From positions 1,364,001-1,428,000 of the forward strand of contig JALBUN010000001.1 in assembly GCA_025174535.1 (NCBI GenBank): a stretch of DNA of 64,000 bases, in the 5' to 3' direction. Source of the DNA: Cantharellus purpuraceus (lineage: Eukaryota; Basidiomycota; Agaricomycetes; Cantharellales; Hydnaceae). The notes beneath the pieces are model-generated. The model saw only the letters and a list, made by a program, of their open reading frames with translations, had not been told where the DNA came from and ran no database searches. Made by a program: the position numbers and the translations under genes. This document shows positions 34,770 to 46,856 of the stretch, piece after piece. Every line of letters begins with the position of its first letter. Position 1 is the first letter of the stretch.

Positions 34770-35961
34770 ATGAGTGCCACTCCAATACCACCTCATCTTG
34801 TCTACACTGTCTTCCAATATATCCTGCCTCCATCTTTGCCACTGCCGCCTCACCTCCTGTCTAAACGCTTAACCGAGCGCCATCATTTTCTCTCCATTTC
34901 CCCTAATGACACCACTTCTTATTTGTGCTGGCCTTCGTCTGATGTTGCCCAAGTCATAGAGGCGTTGGAGCGCGGTATTCCAGACACACTCGCAACCGTA
35001 CCCGGGCATGACGTGCGATATACGTCCCCTGACGAAGAGACCCTGCTGGCGCATGTTCGTCCGGACGCTCAGTCTCCATTGCAGATAGTGTTTGCTTGGG
35101 ACGCAGAGACAGCGACCTGGAGATACCATGATGCACGCATGCTTCCATTTCCTGACGCGTCCCAACCATTGTTAGATGCGGTGCTGACGAACGAGCCGAA
35201 GGCTGCTCCTGGCCTTGAGTGGTCCTCACTTATCATTGATCCACCTTCACCAAGACTACAGACTACATCCTCTGCCTCAGATAATTACTGGGCAGGTTAT
35301 GAGTCATCTGGGTCATCGCCAGACACCTCGGCTTTACCTCCGAGTGTTCCGACTGAAGAAGATGACAAGGCAGAGGCTGCCTATTGGGCATCCTACGGCG
35401 CAGTCCATGGTAAGTCACGGCCCTGTGCTACCCTAGACGTGAAAGTTAAGGCCATCTCTACGTCAATCAGGTTCAGGAGACTCAACTATACCATCTCCAA
35501 AATCTGAGCGACGACACTTGGCACATGAGACGCAACTTGATGCACGCGGCCCAGAAACAAAGTTCGATGCACTTGTAGCGCATCTACATTTACGGCTGCA
35601 ACAAGAGCAAGGAGGTTTTCATAGTCCGTCCCCTCAGTACGATCCACACGCAGCTCAATCTTGGAAAATACCCGTTGGCGAAGAGCGCCGGCGAACAAAT
35701 CTGGAACAGCCGGGATATGGCCAGCAGGCTCAAGGCAATGATTATGGATCTTCTAAGGATGTTGGTCTGAAAGCGGTTGATACTTCGCAACCACAACGTG
35801 AGAAGGATGTGAGTGTTCAAGACATGGGCAGAAATGGGAATGATAGGGAAGATGGACTAAGAGATGCTATTAGGGGAATCTATCGAATGTGGAGGGCGCA
35901 GTCCAGGTCAGAGGATCCTGGCAAATTTATTGATATTGTCAAAGACGCCTTGGACCTATGA
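34770..35961 (+). CDS. Conserved fungal hypothetical protein
   Basis: Starts MSATPIPPHLVYTVFQYILP and contains LPPHLLSKRLTERHHFLSIS, a Pro/Ser-rich central part, and EAAYWASYGAVH, where an intron at about 35410-35470 joins to GSGDSTIPSPKSERR. The second exon is Gln/Glu-rich and ends FIDIVKDALDL after RDAIRGIYRMWRAQ. About 375 residues, no signal peptide, no enzyme motif. The ILPPSLPLPPHLLS region resembles an N-terminal helical module of basidiomycete proteins of unknown function. It ends 75 bp before MPP10 on the same strand. Function is not recognised. Confidence 0.7.
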
Positions 35962-36036
35962 ATTCTTATTTACCATATTCGGATACTTACATAACTCCGG
36001 TGCTACACTGCCAAATTTCTTTGCGCTTGCAAAGTA

Positions 36037-38598
36037 ATGGATGTTTCAAACGACCAGACACAAGTTGTCCTTCCACCGGTCCTCACTTGCGTCTCAGAAC
36101 TTGTCGATGCCAGACCTGAGGCGTTCATTATAGGGGACGAGGAAACGCGTGCAGCCGCCTTACAAGCTGCAAAGTATGCTTTCGATCTATGTAAGCTTCA
36201 TTTTGTCCTCACTCATTGTTCTACGCGGGATTTAGATCCTTTTAATATGCTTTTTGATTAGCCGTGCAGCAAGAACAGCGCGCGCGCCCACCTGTATCTC
36301 AACTAGTGCGGTTCGCTGAGTCTTCCTCGCGGCCACAAACGCGCTCTGCTGCTAAACGCAAGCGGCTACCTCCCAGGACAGATGAAGAGATTTGGAGGCC
36401 CACGTCGCTAGAGTCGCTCCATCTCGAGGGGATGGATGTAGACCAAGTGTGGGCACAACTTGAGCTAAGAACTACAGGACTCTGTGATACGCTGAAGCTG
36501 GTGTTTATGGAGGAAACACTCGAGGACGAAGATGACGGTGAGGGTGAGGATAATGAAGATGGTCTTGTGACTTCAGACGAGGAGGCGCTTGAAGACCTCG
36601 AAGGCTTTGACGGCCTAGAAGACCCGGGCGACATGCGCGAAGATACAGATGAAGATGACGAATACGAGCAGAGTGAAGGTGGGGACAGCGACGAAGGAGA
36701 CGATTCTGAAGATGAAGATAGTTTTGAAGAAGGCGTTACAAATCTGCGCGACCCTTCTGACGATTCGGAAGACTCAGAGAAGGATCTGATGGATCTTGAC
36801 AGGCCTAATCGAAGAGGCGGAAGGCCTGCATCTGGGAAGCCTCGTCGAGGTGGTCACCCCGTTTTGGACGACGGCTTTTTCTCCCTGGCAGAATTCAACG
36901 CGGAGACTGAGGAAGCAGAGGCTAAAGACGTGTCGAAGGGTCGCTTAGGGCAGGATGAAGATGCTGATGACGATGATGACGCAGACGATGATGTTGATCT
37001 TTTTGCTGCTCTGGATGATGTGGGAGGGAACACGTTCGAAGAGGACGATTTAGAAGACGGGGGAGGTTCGTGTATTCGCCATTTTCTTGAGCAACCATTG
37101 AACCATTTCTTACATACAGAGCCTCACTACAAAGACTTTTTCACTGCGCCATCACGAGCAAATCCAACTGCTTCCAGAAAGAAAAAAGCGCCATTGGAAT
37201 CTCCAAACAATACGGGCAAAGTCCGGTTCCATGACGAGGTGCGCGTCAAAAAAATAAAAAGTCGTGGAAAAGGCAATTCGGTTTCGACTATGAGAAATGG
37301 AATAATCTGGGAGGACGAAGGAGATGGCGAAGAGGTGGAAGAATTAGATGAAATTGAAGACTATGGGGAATACGACGACGACGAAGATGAGGACGAAGGA
37401 GAATTTGAGGAAGGGGAAGACGATGAGGAATCATTAAACGAGGGTGAAGGCGGTCGTAAAACCATTGAGAGACTGAAGGATGATCTGTTTGCCGAAGACC
37501 AAGAAGCACCTTCCAAAGGTATGACTACTTGCATCACCGCACAGCTATGACTGAATTTCTTGTTTCTATGAAGATCTTTCTACTCATGAAGCTCGACAAG
37601 CCGAGATTGCAGCTCAAATTTCAGAATTGGAATCGAAAAACGTTGCCCCCAAGGAATGGACATTAATGGGCGAGGCTACATCTCGCTCGAGACCTGTAAA
37701 CTCTCTTCTGGAAGAGGATCTGGAGTTTGAGCGAGCAATGAAAGCCGTACCTGTTGTCACTGAGGAGAGCGTTAACAGCCTCGAGGAGCTCATCAGAAGG
37801 CGGATTGTCGATGTAAGCAATTCAGACACATGTCTCCCATGGCCTTCAAGGCTGAGATTATGGCAGAATCTTTTCGATGACGTCGTACGCAAACGACCAG
37901 TGGATGACAAGCCGTTTCTTCCCTCGCGGTTTTTTGAACTCAACGATCAGAAGTCGACACAATCGCTTGCTCAGATATATGAAACCGAGTATACAGCGAG
38001 TGTAAACGGTACCAGCGTTGATGATCGAGATGGCAAGCTGAAGAAGGAGCACGGGGAGCTCGAGAAGTTGTGGGACAACATTTGCTATAAGCTTGATGCT
38101 CTGAGCAATGCCCACTTCACACCCAAGCAGGCAAGTGGACTGGAACTTGTTTTCTTTTCCAAGCTCATTCTCCATCAACAGCCAAAAGCAACTATATCGA
38201 CGGTTTCAAATGTCGCTGCTACAACTTTGGAGTCTGCTCTGCCTACTACGAAGTCGACAACGACGATGCTTGCACCTGAGGAGGTCTTTGCGGCTCCCTT
38301 GGAACTGCGCTCGCGAGATGAGTTGACACCAATCGAGAAAAGAGCTCATAGAAACAAGCAGCGCAAAGCGCGCAAAAGGGAAAAAGACCATCTCGCAACA
38401 ACTGTGGATAAATTCGCACGCGCACAGAAAGGCAAGCGCACCACAGAAGCGGTCAAGCGTGAAAAGGAGAAAGCCCTCAAAAGCATGGTAAAGATAGGGA
38501 GGGGGATCACGGTGGTCGGTAAGCAAAGCGCAGAGTCAAAACGTCATGGCAAGACAAAGCCTGTCGTCGCCATGGATGGCAAGAGACTTAAGCTATAA
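36037..38598 (+). CDS. MPP10: U3 snoRNP protein MPP10 (small-subunit processome)
   Basis: Component of the nucleolar processome that cleaves pre-18S rRNA. Exon 1 reads MDVSNDQTQVVLPPVLTCVS, then AAKYAFDL. An intron joins it to SVQQEQRARPPVSQLVRFAE. A highly acidic middle (long Asp/Glu runs at 36520-37060) includes YKDFFTAPSR and VRFHDEVRVKKIK, both Mpp10 signatures. An intron near 37520-37575 leads to the C-terminal half: EIAAQISELESKNVAPKEWT, NSLLEEDLEFERAMKAVP, DDKPFLPSRFFELNDQKS, LAQIYETEYTA and LSNAHFTPKQ, ending in a Lys-rich tail. A smaller intron lies near 37070-37115. Intact. Confidence 0.93.
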
Positions 38599-38679
38599 TA
38601 AGTACTAATGCATTGCATGAATCCTGAGTGATTATCTGTATATTCGTGACAGCATGAGGGTATGAGAGGAAGACAGATT

Positions 38680-39928
38680 CTACTTGATCTTATCAAACTG
38701 TACTGAAGCTGGTGAGTATATGACAGAATGGTAGACATGAAATGGCGGGCGTACTCTTCGTGTGCCTTTGAACAGTTTCTCATCCAGATTGCCAGTCTTG
38801 CCGTCAAGTCTATCAAGGCGTTTGTTCTGGTTGTCAAGTTCCTGGCCCATAGCTGAACCAAGAGCTTTGAGCCTCTTTGCCACATCACCAATCTCGCCGA
38901 GGTTATCATCCAACTCATCCTCAAGCTCGTCATCAGATCCTGTCGACTCAAATTGGTACCTCTTCCGTTCCTCTTTCCTCCTGGCCTGGTCTACTGGAGG
39001 TTTGAATCTTCCACTTCCGTAGCCGCCTACACCTTCCTCCTCGTCGTCGTCGTCATCGCCTCCGCGGCCGTACGTCTGAGCCTTTCCAATACGGTTCTGA
39101 GTCTCCCTGATGTCTGTCATAGCCTTTTCGTGCTCCTCCCGCTCACCTTCGTGGCGACGAAGGAGCTTGGCCTCCTGCGCAGCGCGCTTCGACTCTTTGT
39201 TGAATGTGATAACAGGCCGAAAGATGGATCGATTAAGCTGCTTTAGTTCGTCCTGTCTGTCCTCAACGCGATTAACATGACCCTTGGAGATATCCAGATG
39301 GCGCTCCGTGTTGGCGAGTTTCTCTATCTCAAGCATGAGTGGGCAATAATATGTTGTAAGAGCTTGACTCACCAGATTGGTCACCGAGTCTGCCAAGAGT
39401 GTTCCTGGCAGTCTCCTCCGCCTCTCGAGCGATCCTCAAAGCATTTCTGGTCGAATTGACGCTCTCCTGCTTGGTGAACCGGGTGCTTTGCTTAATACCT
39501 TCAACCTCATCATCCTCGCCACCTTCTCCACCACCAGTGCCTGCACTGTCTCCGAAACCGGCTCGTGAAGGCCCATCGGTGAACCTATCAGAGGGCTTGT
39601 GCTTCTCTGGGTCGTATCCAGAGAACAGCTGGGCCCTGTCTTCTTCGAGATTAGCACGGCCACGGGAGTAGGGGTCGCCGACAGGATTGTTACGATTGTA
39701 CTTGTCGCGACCGGGATTGGATGGAAGGCCAACTCGTTGGCTGCCTTGACTGTCGTAGGTAGCAGGAGGGGGGCGGGAATATGGATCGCCGTCCCTGCTC
39801 GCAACATATGTGCTTGAGCTAGAGACTCTGCTGGATGCCCTGGGAGAACTAGTGCCGAGGAGTTCAGAACGAGTCTGCTCGTTTACTGGAGGGATGACGG
39901 GAGCATCTTTCTTCTTGAACCAGGACAT
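38680..39928 (-). CDS. SEC9: SNAP-25-type t-SNARE (SEC9-like)
   Basis: Plasma-membrane Qb/Qc-SNARE for exocytosis. The N-terminal half is Pro/Ser/Arg-rich with short repeats ([21 protein letters not shown]). A first SNARE helix ([37 protein letters not shown]) and a second ([40 protein letters not shown]) flank a Lys/Asp/Glu linker. The SNARE core zero-layer Gln is visible in GQELDNQ. The C-terminus ends FKGTRRFDKIK once a 3' intron near 38700-38750 is removed; without splicing the tail is unlike the family. Another intron sits near 39320-39370. The stop is at 38680. Confidence 0.9.
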
Positions 39929-40303
39929 GATGGGGGTTGGGATGCGATTTGAGGAGTGGACCGCCTTAGTACTTACCTAATATATACGCCGCCATCACAT
40001 TGCCCCCGGCAACAGCACATGAAAGGGTTCAATGGGATCTACGGTCGCAATAGACAACACGTGCGCGCTTGAAGAATTTTCAGCAGAAAATGTTGAACGC
40101 TGAACATCAAACAGCAATTTGAAGCCGCTGCACGTCTACAATCGAGTCGTTTAGAAGTCGCAGATTACAATAATGGTTGCAACCCCCAAAATCTATTACC
40201 TATATGATACAGGCAACCGTCGTTACAGATGAAAATTTCTACAGTGATGTGCTTTCCCCCCCAGAGTCCTTGTCATGTCATGAAAGAAATGTAGTCTTGC
40301 TTC
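39929..40303. other. Intergenic region, 0.37 kb
   Basis: Between the SEC9 promoter and the stop of the membrane-protein gene. AT-rich, with nothing recognisable. Confidence 0.5.
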
Positions 40304-41275
40304 TCAACTCTTTTCTGGAGGGGTGCTGGCATGGTGAATGTTCATGAGCACACACATCAAAGGCACAGCGCCAAATGCATATGCAACCCAGAGCACTGGA
40401 AATGGTAACAAATTCAGCAACACCTAGACTGTACACGCCATAGAGACCTACTTGTGAATCCATTGCTGAGGTCAGCTTGAATGTCGGGACCACCCTTGCC
40501 CAGTTGCGCGATTTGGATATTGAAATCATTGACAGCCTTGCCCATCCACATGCGATTCACAAGAAATGAAGTCAACCCTAAAAGAAGTTTCAACATGCAA
40601 TAGGCTTGTCATGGTCAATTTTACTCACCAATCATATAACCCAGAACCCCAACCCAGGCAGCTGCACGGGCAACCATTGGCTTTCCGAGTATCTCACTAA
40701 ATTTCCCCCCCAAACGTCCACGCATTGTAGACAGGCTGAAGATGACGAGGAACAGTCCCCAGAAGACTAGCGACGCAGCAATCCACCCTGGTGTCGTAGC
40801 CGTGGGGGATTGCATAAACAATGGGGTGTTACCCGAAAGCACAGAAAAATCTGAACGTTGAAGCGACTTAGCATCGCTCTGTCAGTATAGAAAGAATGGG
40901 AACCAAACCATATGTTGGCGTGGTCGATGGGGTGGTGCAGTTAACTTGAGCCGAATTAGACGACTGAGCGCACGACCCTGAAACCAGCGGTCAATTACAG
41001 AGACGGGAATGCTACGAGAAAGGCTCACCGAGAACACCCATGCGGATTGTGGGGCCATCAACGGTATCCTTCGTATCACCAGGCAATGGGACGAATCGAC
41101 CAGGGAGTATAATCATAAGCGCCACCCGAGTGTGGAGCATGGCAGCGGGGGCCAGATATACAAACAGGATGAGGAGTGTGGAAGTAAAAGCAAGCACAGG
41201 TGCAAGATATAATGGGACCACTTGTGTGATGGTGTCGATCATTCTGAGCGATCTTTTAGGTGACAACGATGTCAA
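40304..41275 (-). CDS. Tetraspan membrane protein, SUR7/PalI-like
   Basis: Four hydrophobic segments on the minus strand: VVPLYLAPVLAFTSTLLILF, GWIAASLVFWGLFLVIFSLS, a third from WVGVLGYMIG into LTSFLVNRM, and VLWVAYAFGAVPLMCVLMN. The first extracellular loop reads DGPTIRMGVLG and may correspond to the G-hx-GLWxxC-type loop of the SUR7/PalI family. Exons are short and split by several introns (near 40860-41000, 40600-40625 and 40400-40460). Start at 41275 (MTSLSPKRSLRM) or 41242. The tail ends HHASTPPEKS. Family placement is a resemblance from topology, so a general fungal tetraspan is equally possible. Confidence 0.6.
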
Positions 41276-42051
41276 TTAGGAAATGAAAGCTCGATTGAAT
41301 GAAGAGGAGCTAGTTTTGGTCCAGCAGGTTCAGTGTGAAAGGTTGGTAGAGTAGCGGGGCACCAGGCCAGGAGAAATGGCAGCGAGCAAAGGTTAAGTAA
41401 TGAGTGTGATCACAGACACTTTTGAACCAGAATGGACACCAAACCCACTGGATGACAAGGATGTAGACTGCACCACGTAGTTTATATACCTCTGAGCTCG
41501 GTGTGGCAAGTAAACGTAGCGATCAGGAAACGAGGGTCATGCCAAGGATGACTTCCCATTATCTAGCACAGAAACGGGGAATACAATAGTGAAAACGACC
41601 AAACAGCTTCTGAATGTCCGTAAGGGGCGTGCGTTGCACTTACAAGAACAATGGGAGAATAAGGAAAGGCGCTCACGCCGTAGGTCCGGGCCGCTTAACT
41701 TGACTTCCCTTTCATCATACCACCTTCACCAGCCACAAATTTTTACACAAATTTACGTTGTACCTTTTGGAGTTGTTTTCAGCACAGCTATTCGGCAGTT
41801 GCCAATGATTGAGCACGTCCGCAGGTTTCGCCTTAGTATTCGTCCTTTTTGTTTCCACTTCCGCTTCTCAACCTCCACGCAAATTGGGTCCCCTCTTTTA
41901 AATGGGGGTCGGCTACTTCACGCTAATGATCTAGAGTGTCGTAAAGGAGCTTCATACACGGATTGCGATACACCAAGCACGCAGCTTGCGCTGTCATGTT
42001 TATTCAGACAGTTTTTATCACATGCGGTAAGCCATAGCAACGAAATGAAAC
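41276..42051. other. Intergenic region, 0.78 kb
   Basis: Holds the promoter of the tetraspan gene and the 3' region of RPS3. No coding exon or RNA gene is recognised. Confidence 0.5.
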
Positions 42052-43061
42052 TTAGAACGACGGCGGTTGCTCCGCTGCGAAGTGGTCCCGTTGGAAATCT
42101 GCCTGGTATGCAGGATCCTCTACGACGGCGGGAGCCACTGGAGGAACAACTGGGGCCTCAGGCACACCGCGCGATTCAGACGAGGGCTCGGAAACAATCT
42201 TGTCAACTGGGGGCTCAGTAATTGTAACTGTATCGGGTAAGGGTTTCCGTGGTCCAGTGAGACCTTCTGCATCGAAACCTTTCATGCTGAAGAGAGTTAT
42301 TAGGCCCGCGGCAATGCAAGATAGATAGGGACACACATTTTGACTTTGATACCTAGGACTCCCTGCTTGAGCAGTACGTGACGGACAGCATAATCAACGA
42401 AGTCGCGGGCAGGTTGACCAGAGTGAATCATGAAACCATCGGTGAATTTCATCGACTTTGCACGAGCCGCACGAAGTTTCCCCGACACGACAACCTCACA
42501 ACCCTTAGCCCCGGACTCCATAACAAAACGGAGCACCCCGTAGCAGGCCCTGAGTACAAAGACATGAGCCGTCACCTATCCTAGATATATATAACATATA
42601 GCTCACCTTCGCACTGCCAAACCTCCCAGTAACTTATATCGGAGACTCTCACACTGAGCGACAGCGGAGAGACCACGATACTGGACTTTCTCCGCGTAAA
42701 GCTCCAGGGTATTATCAGGGAACTTAAAGCGCTTCTGGACCAGCGCAGTTAGTTCACGGATGCGCCTCCCCTTCACACCCAGGACTTCTTGAGTGTGGGT
42801 AGCACGAACGATAATCTACATAACAGATCAGCATCGTCGGAAGAAGAAGTATGAATACATAGGTACTACCTCAGTACGGGCGTGAGTAACACGGACTTCG
42901 CAGCCAGAGTAGCCCTCCTCTGCGAGCTCGCGGGTGAAAAATTCGCCTAATTCCGCACGGAACACACCATCGGCGACGAACTAACATATATCGGTCAGAG
43001 GCCCAAGCATCGGCACAAGTGATGAAGTGCTCGCCTTGCGTTTCTTGCTGATTTGAGACAT
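42052..43061 (-). CDS. RPS3: 40S ribosomal protein uS3
   Basis: Component of the 40S head at the mRNA entry channel. The start at 43061 reads MSQISKKRK. The exon then joins to [106 protein letters not shown] and [16 protein letters not shown]. The KH-domain GVKGRRIRE loop is intact. The tail ([15 protein letters not shown]...) is Pro/Val/Ala-rich and longer than the human one. The intron at 42981-43034 (54 nt) has a GC-AG donor; the surrounding KKRK|FVADG is invariant in eukaryotes, so the reading is firm. Other introns are at about 42870, 42600 and 42300. Confidence 0.96.
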
Positions 43062-43328
43062 TTAAGCTGTAGGGGGAGCGCAAGTCAGCCTTGTCATCTG
43101 GAAGTCACATGGGCCATCCACTCATAGTGGCTGCTTTCATCGTGATATTATGGACGAGCTATGCTACCACGAACATTAACAAACGATACACACACCTTGA
43201 AATAGATGTTAGACTTGAGAAAGGTGGCAAGAGTGACTCAAAAGTCTTGACTGCTGAGCTAGGGACTTTGCGGAGCCGGCTTACCTCAGCCTAGAGTCAC
43301 GCGAGAGCTCCGACAGCTTGGAGCCGCG

Positions 43329-43477
43329 TATAAATTTTTCATTGTGACTGCTTTCTCTCCCATTGGTACTCTCGCGCTTCTACTTCTCTCTGAGACCATC
43401 CCAGATTCTCCAGATTCTCCAGATTCTCTCGTCTTCATGCAAGCACTCGCGTCGTGCTAGAGGTTGCTTGTAATATG
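43329..43477 (+). promoter_or_regulatory. TATA box and CT-rich leader with no recognised coding gene
   Basis: A good TATAAAT box (43329-43335) is followed by a pyrimidine-rich stretch (43345-43400), three tandem copies of cagattctc (43402-43428), and an ATG at 43475 directly followed by a GTGAGC donor-like site. This is the usual shape of a highly expressed fungal gene with an intron after the start codon. I could not find a matching downstream exon before the amidase start at 44006. It may belong to a non-coding or short gene, or be coincidence. Confidence 0.35.
43402..43428. repeat. Three tandem 9-mers cagattctc
   Basis: Three perfect copies of the 9-mer CAGATTCTC in a row at 43402-43410, 43411-43419 and 43420-43428, inside the CT-rich leader described above. 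Confidence 0.85.
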
Positions 43478-44005
43478 GTGAGCGTTCACAACGGCTCTAT
43501 TTTCAACAAAGAAATATTTTTTTCACTTCTTGGCGGCCGTGAAGAGTGTCGAGTTCCTTCGACCACCCCTGGCACCTCTTAGTCGACTCTGTGCACGATC
43601 ATGGGTTCCGACCCACGTGTACCGCTGACATTCATGACTTTCTGAGCCTCTATTCCTAGTCCATATTTCCCAGCCCATATCTATCCAGGTTCTCACCACG
43701 CTCACTCGTTTCTTCTAGTTCCTGCACGACCGGTCTCAGCACATTGTTTGTATGGTTTGAAGTCCATTAATCATCCAGTTTTCTTTCATATTTCCTAGAT
43801 ATGATTGGTTTGCATATGGCTGCAGCCGTGTATATCTGTACGTTAGGTTTGAATGACCCTTATCGGTCGTTTAGCTTATCGTTTGAGAAGTGGTACGACG
43901 TCCACCTGATCTGCGCCGTGAGAAGCAAACAAAGCGCAGTGCCTTAATTAGCCGGAGTTATCTAAACAGGTGTAGAGCAGCAACTGTGCCACCGTTTGTA
44001 CAGAC

Positions 44006-46133
44006 ATGACCGACGCCTGGAAAGCTATCTGCCTAGACAAGAAGAAGCGACAGGAAGCCACGATTCCTAAAGATTGGCTTGTTCCGCCACCCTCTAAGGA
44101 TCGACTCAACGTCATTGACTTTCCTCGAGAATCTGGGTTGCTTACCGCTATAGAGCTCACAATAACAGAGTCTAATGTGGAGACGTTGTTGAGCAATTTG
44201 GCTTCCAGTGCTTGGTCCTCCGTCGATGTGACTCGTGCGTTCTACAAGCGAGCCATACTTGCTCATCAAGCGGTCCGTCTTCCCTTGCTATCGTATATGA
44301 TCTACTCAACAGTTTCTGTAGGTGAACTGTCTAACAGAAATATTTGTGGATCAGGCCTTGAATAGAGCTGCAGAGCTAGATGCTTACCTCAAACGGACGG
44401 GCACGGTTGTTGGTCCTCTACACGGTTTGCCCATATCCTTGAAGGATCAGCTGTCCATGAAAGGGCTTGAAGCAATTATGGGTACTCTTGATTATCCCAT
44501 CCTGTTGTTTCGGTTTTGATTCATTCCTGACTCAGGGTATGTATCGTGGGTTGGTAAGTATGCAGACCGGGATGCTACCTTGGTCGAAATCTTGTACGAG
44601 CAAGGAGCAGTGCCATTTGTGCGCACAAACGTGCCTCAGACTCTAATGGTGCTAGGAACCACCTCTGCCTTGGCATTGTGGCTAATTTACTTGCCGTTTC
44701 ATAGTGGCCAGAGACTTACAACAAGGTATTCGGCAGGACTTTGAATCCTTTTAATCGTTCTCTCACCTGCGGTGGATCGTCTGGTGGAGAAGGTGCACTT
44801 ATTGGTTTGCATGGGTCGCCCCTTGGAGTCGGGTCTGACAGTATGTGTCTACCTATTTGGTATTCGACCTGCATTCTTATATTCCATTATAGTTGGAGGG
44901 TAGGTTTCGATGTTTTACCAACCTCCACTTGTAGGCACGACTCATTCATTACAATATGTCAGATCAATCCGTATCCCGGCTGCGTTCCAGGGCCTTTATG
45001 GCCTTCGTCCCTCGTATCACAGAATCCCATATCGAGGAGCATTAAACAGCCTGGAGGGACAGGACTCTCTGCCGTCTGTTTTGGGACCTATATCGACGTC
45101 TATATTTGGACTGAAGATTTTCATGAAAGCTGTTATCGACGCGAAGCCGTGGCGCAGGGATCCGTTGGCGGTTCACAAGCCATGGGACCAACAAGAATAC
45201 AATTTGGCTGATCATGGAGATGGACGTCAATTGGTCTTCGCAATACTCTGGAATGATGGGAAAGTGGTACCTCATCCACCGATTATTCGAGCGCTCGAAA
45301 TTACACGTAACGCTCTCATCGCTGCAGGTCACAGAGGTATGTCAATTGTTGTTGACAAGCTTTATTCATTCTCAATGCTAACTCGGGATATAAGTCATCG
45401 ACTGGAAGCCTTATAGACATGCCGAACTAATAGCTGCGGCTAGATCAATCTGGAGAGCCGGGTGTCATGAGGATTACGAAGTGACCACGGCGCCTACAGG
45501 GGAACCCATCATCAATACAATGAGCCTTGATGAGATCGGTCCTCAGTTTTCGAAGACACGTACCTTCTTATCCCCGGGTCCAACTGCGACGGCATATGAT
45601 CTCTGGCAGGTGCACAAACTCAGGCAGAAACTGCGAGAAGAACACCTGGATTACTGGGCGGCTTCTGCCAAAGATACTGGTACTGGTCGCCCAGTCGACG
45701 CAATTATTTGCCCAGTCGCAGCCTATGCGGCTCCTCCTCATGGCAAAAATTCGTAAGAGCGTTTATCTCAGTGGCATTTCGTGGTCAAGATGTTAACTTC
45801 TACCATCAGGAGTGCCGATTATACCATAGTGTGGAACTCTATCGACTCTCCCGCTTTGGTGTTTCCCGTCACTACGGTTGATGCAGAGCTTGATCCACCA
45901 AAGCCTGCGCACGGTTTTCTTTCAGATGAAGACAAAGAGATTTATGAATTATGTAGGAGAATTTCTGTGTTGAGTTATCTCCTACGGCTAACATATTTCC
46001 AGACACTCCGGAGACCTTCAAGGACGCACCTGTTGCACTCCAACTGGTTGGCAGAACTCAAGAAGAAGAAGCTCTGATCAGAATGGGAGAGATTGTGGAC
46101 AACGCTTTGAAATACCAACGCGCGAAATTGTAA
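44006..46133 (+). CDS. Fungal acetamidase-type amidase (amidase signature family)
   Basis: Hydrolyses small amides to acid plus ammonia, in the amdS-like group. The chain starts MTDAWKAICLDKKKRQEATI. The catalytic Lys is in PISLKDQLSMKG (near 44450), the cis-Ser in CGGSSGGEGAL and the nucleophile Ser in GVGSDIGGSIRIPAAFQGLY. The last motif is assembled across a 7-nt exon (44893-44899). Later blocks include SLEGQDSLPSVLGPISTS and AYDLWQVHKLRQKLREEHLD, ending in VALQLVGRTQEEEALIRMGE, then VDNALKYQRAKL. About nine introns of 50-60 nt. All catalytic elements are intact. A decayed partial copy lies directly downstream (46857-47430). The substrate is not determinable. Confidence 0.88.
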
Positions 46134-46856
46134 TGAGCATTTGGCTACCAATTCTAGTCGCCTTGTCTTTGAGATGATTGCCTTGTCAAACAATATTTAA
46201 GACTTGGGGTATAAATAGTTGATAGCATCTATAACGTTACATTGACTTGGACTTCAATAACCCGGGTTGAACATACTCAAATAGTACTTCAAAGAGTGCT
46301 GAATCCAGGTGGATCATTCAACCAACCCTGGCAGGCCTCAAGCTTTGGTTTTGCAACCTTGTCAATTTGAAGTCAACCGGTACCCTATAGCTTTGGATCA
46401 GTGACCGTGACAGGCAGCACCGTCATCCGTCACGGTGTCAGGATATTGAGCATCCGATATTTTTTACACACTCCGTGCTTCTGTAGACTGTTTCGTTTCG
46501 TCGTGTCATGGCCCCTCAGATGAAATTCAAATACATCGTTTTATTCAATTTGGAAACTAATATTTCACGACTCTTGAAGCTTGACGCTTGAAGAGCTACT
46601 CACCTTTGCCAATTGACATTGCTCCCGAGACCTAACTCAAATCATGACGCTAGAAACATCACCACTGGCAACAGGTTCTCCCCGATATACAGGATGTAAC
46701 TCTAGTGTAAAAGCTTGTTGCATCATGCCCAATGCCTCAAAGACAGAACACATATTCGAGGATGGTCCTAGGGCGTTCGTTCAACGTGAAGCATCTGCGC
46801 TTAGACAGCTCCGATAGTGACTCTGTCTGATCACAATCCAGCCTTCTCCCACTACC
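46134..46856. other. Spacer between amidase and its pseudogene, 0.72 kb
   Basis: Mostly AT-rich sequence with no coding match. It may contain the duplicated upstream region of the amidase, but I see no clear repeat of the 5' flank. Confidence 0.4.

Larger units (their letters stand above)
43062..44005. other. Intergenic region, 0.94 kb (RPS3 / amidase divergent)
   Basis: Promoter region for RPS3 (minus) and the amidase (plus), with the TATA-box and CT-tract element listed separately. A 60-codon minus-strand frame at 43523-43705 ends NSTLFTAAKK but has no start context or exon partner. The remaining sequence shows no RNA gene. Confidence 0.5.

Noticed and set aside
36299..36634. Ser-rich minus-strand frame over MPP10
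   Set aside because: It is the complement of the acidic GAA/GAT repeats in MPP10.
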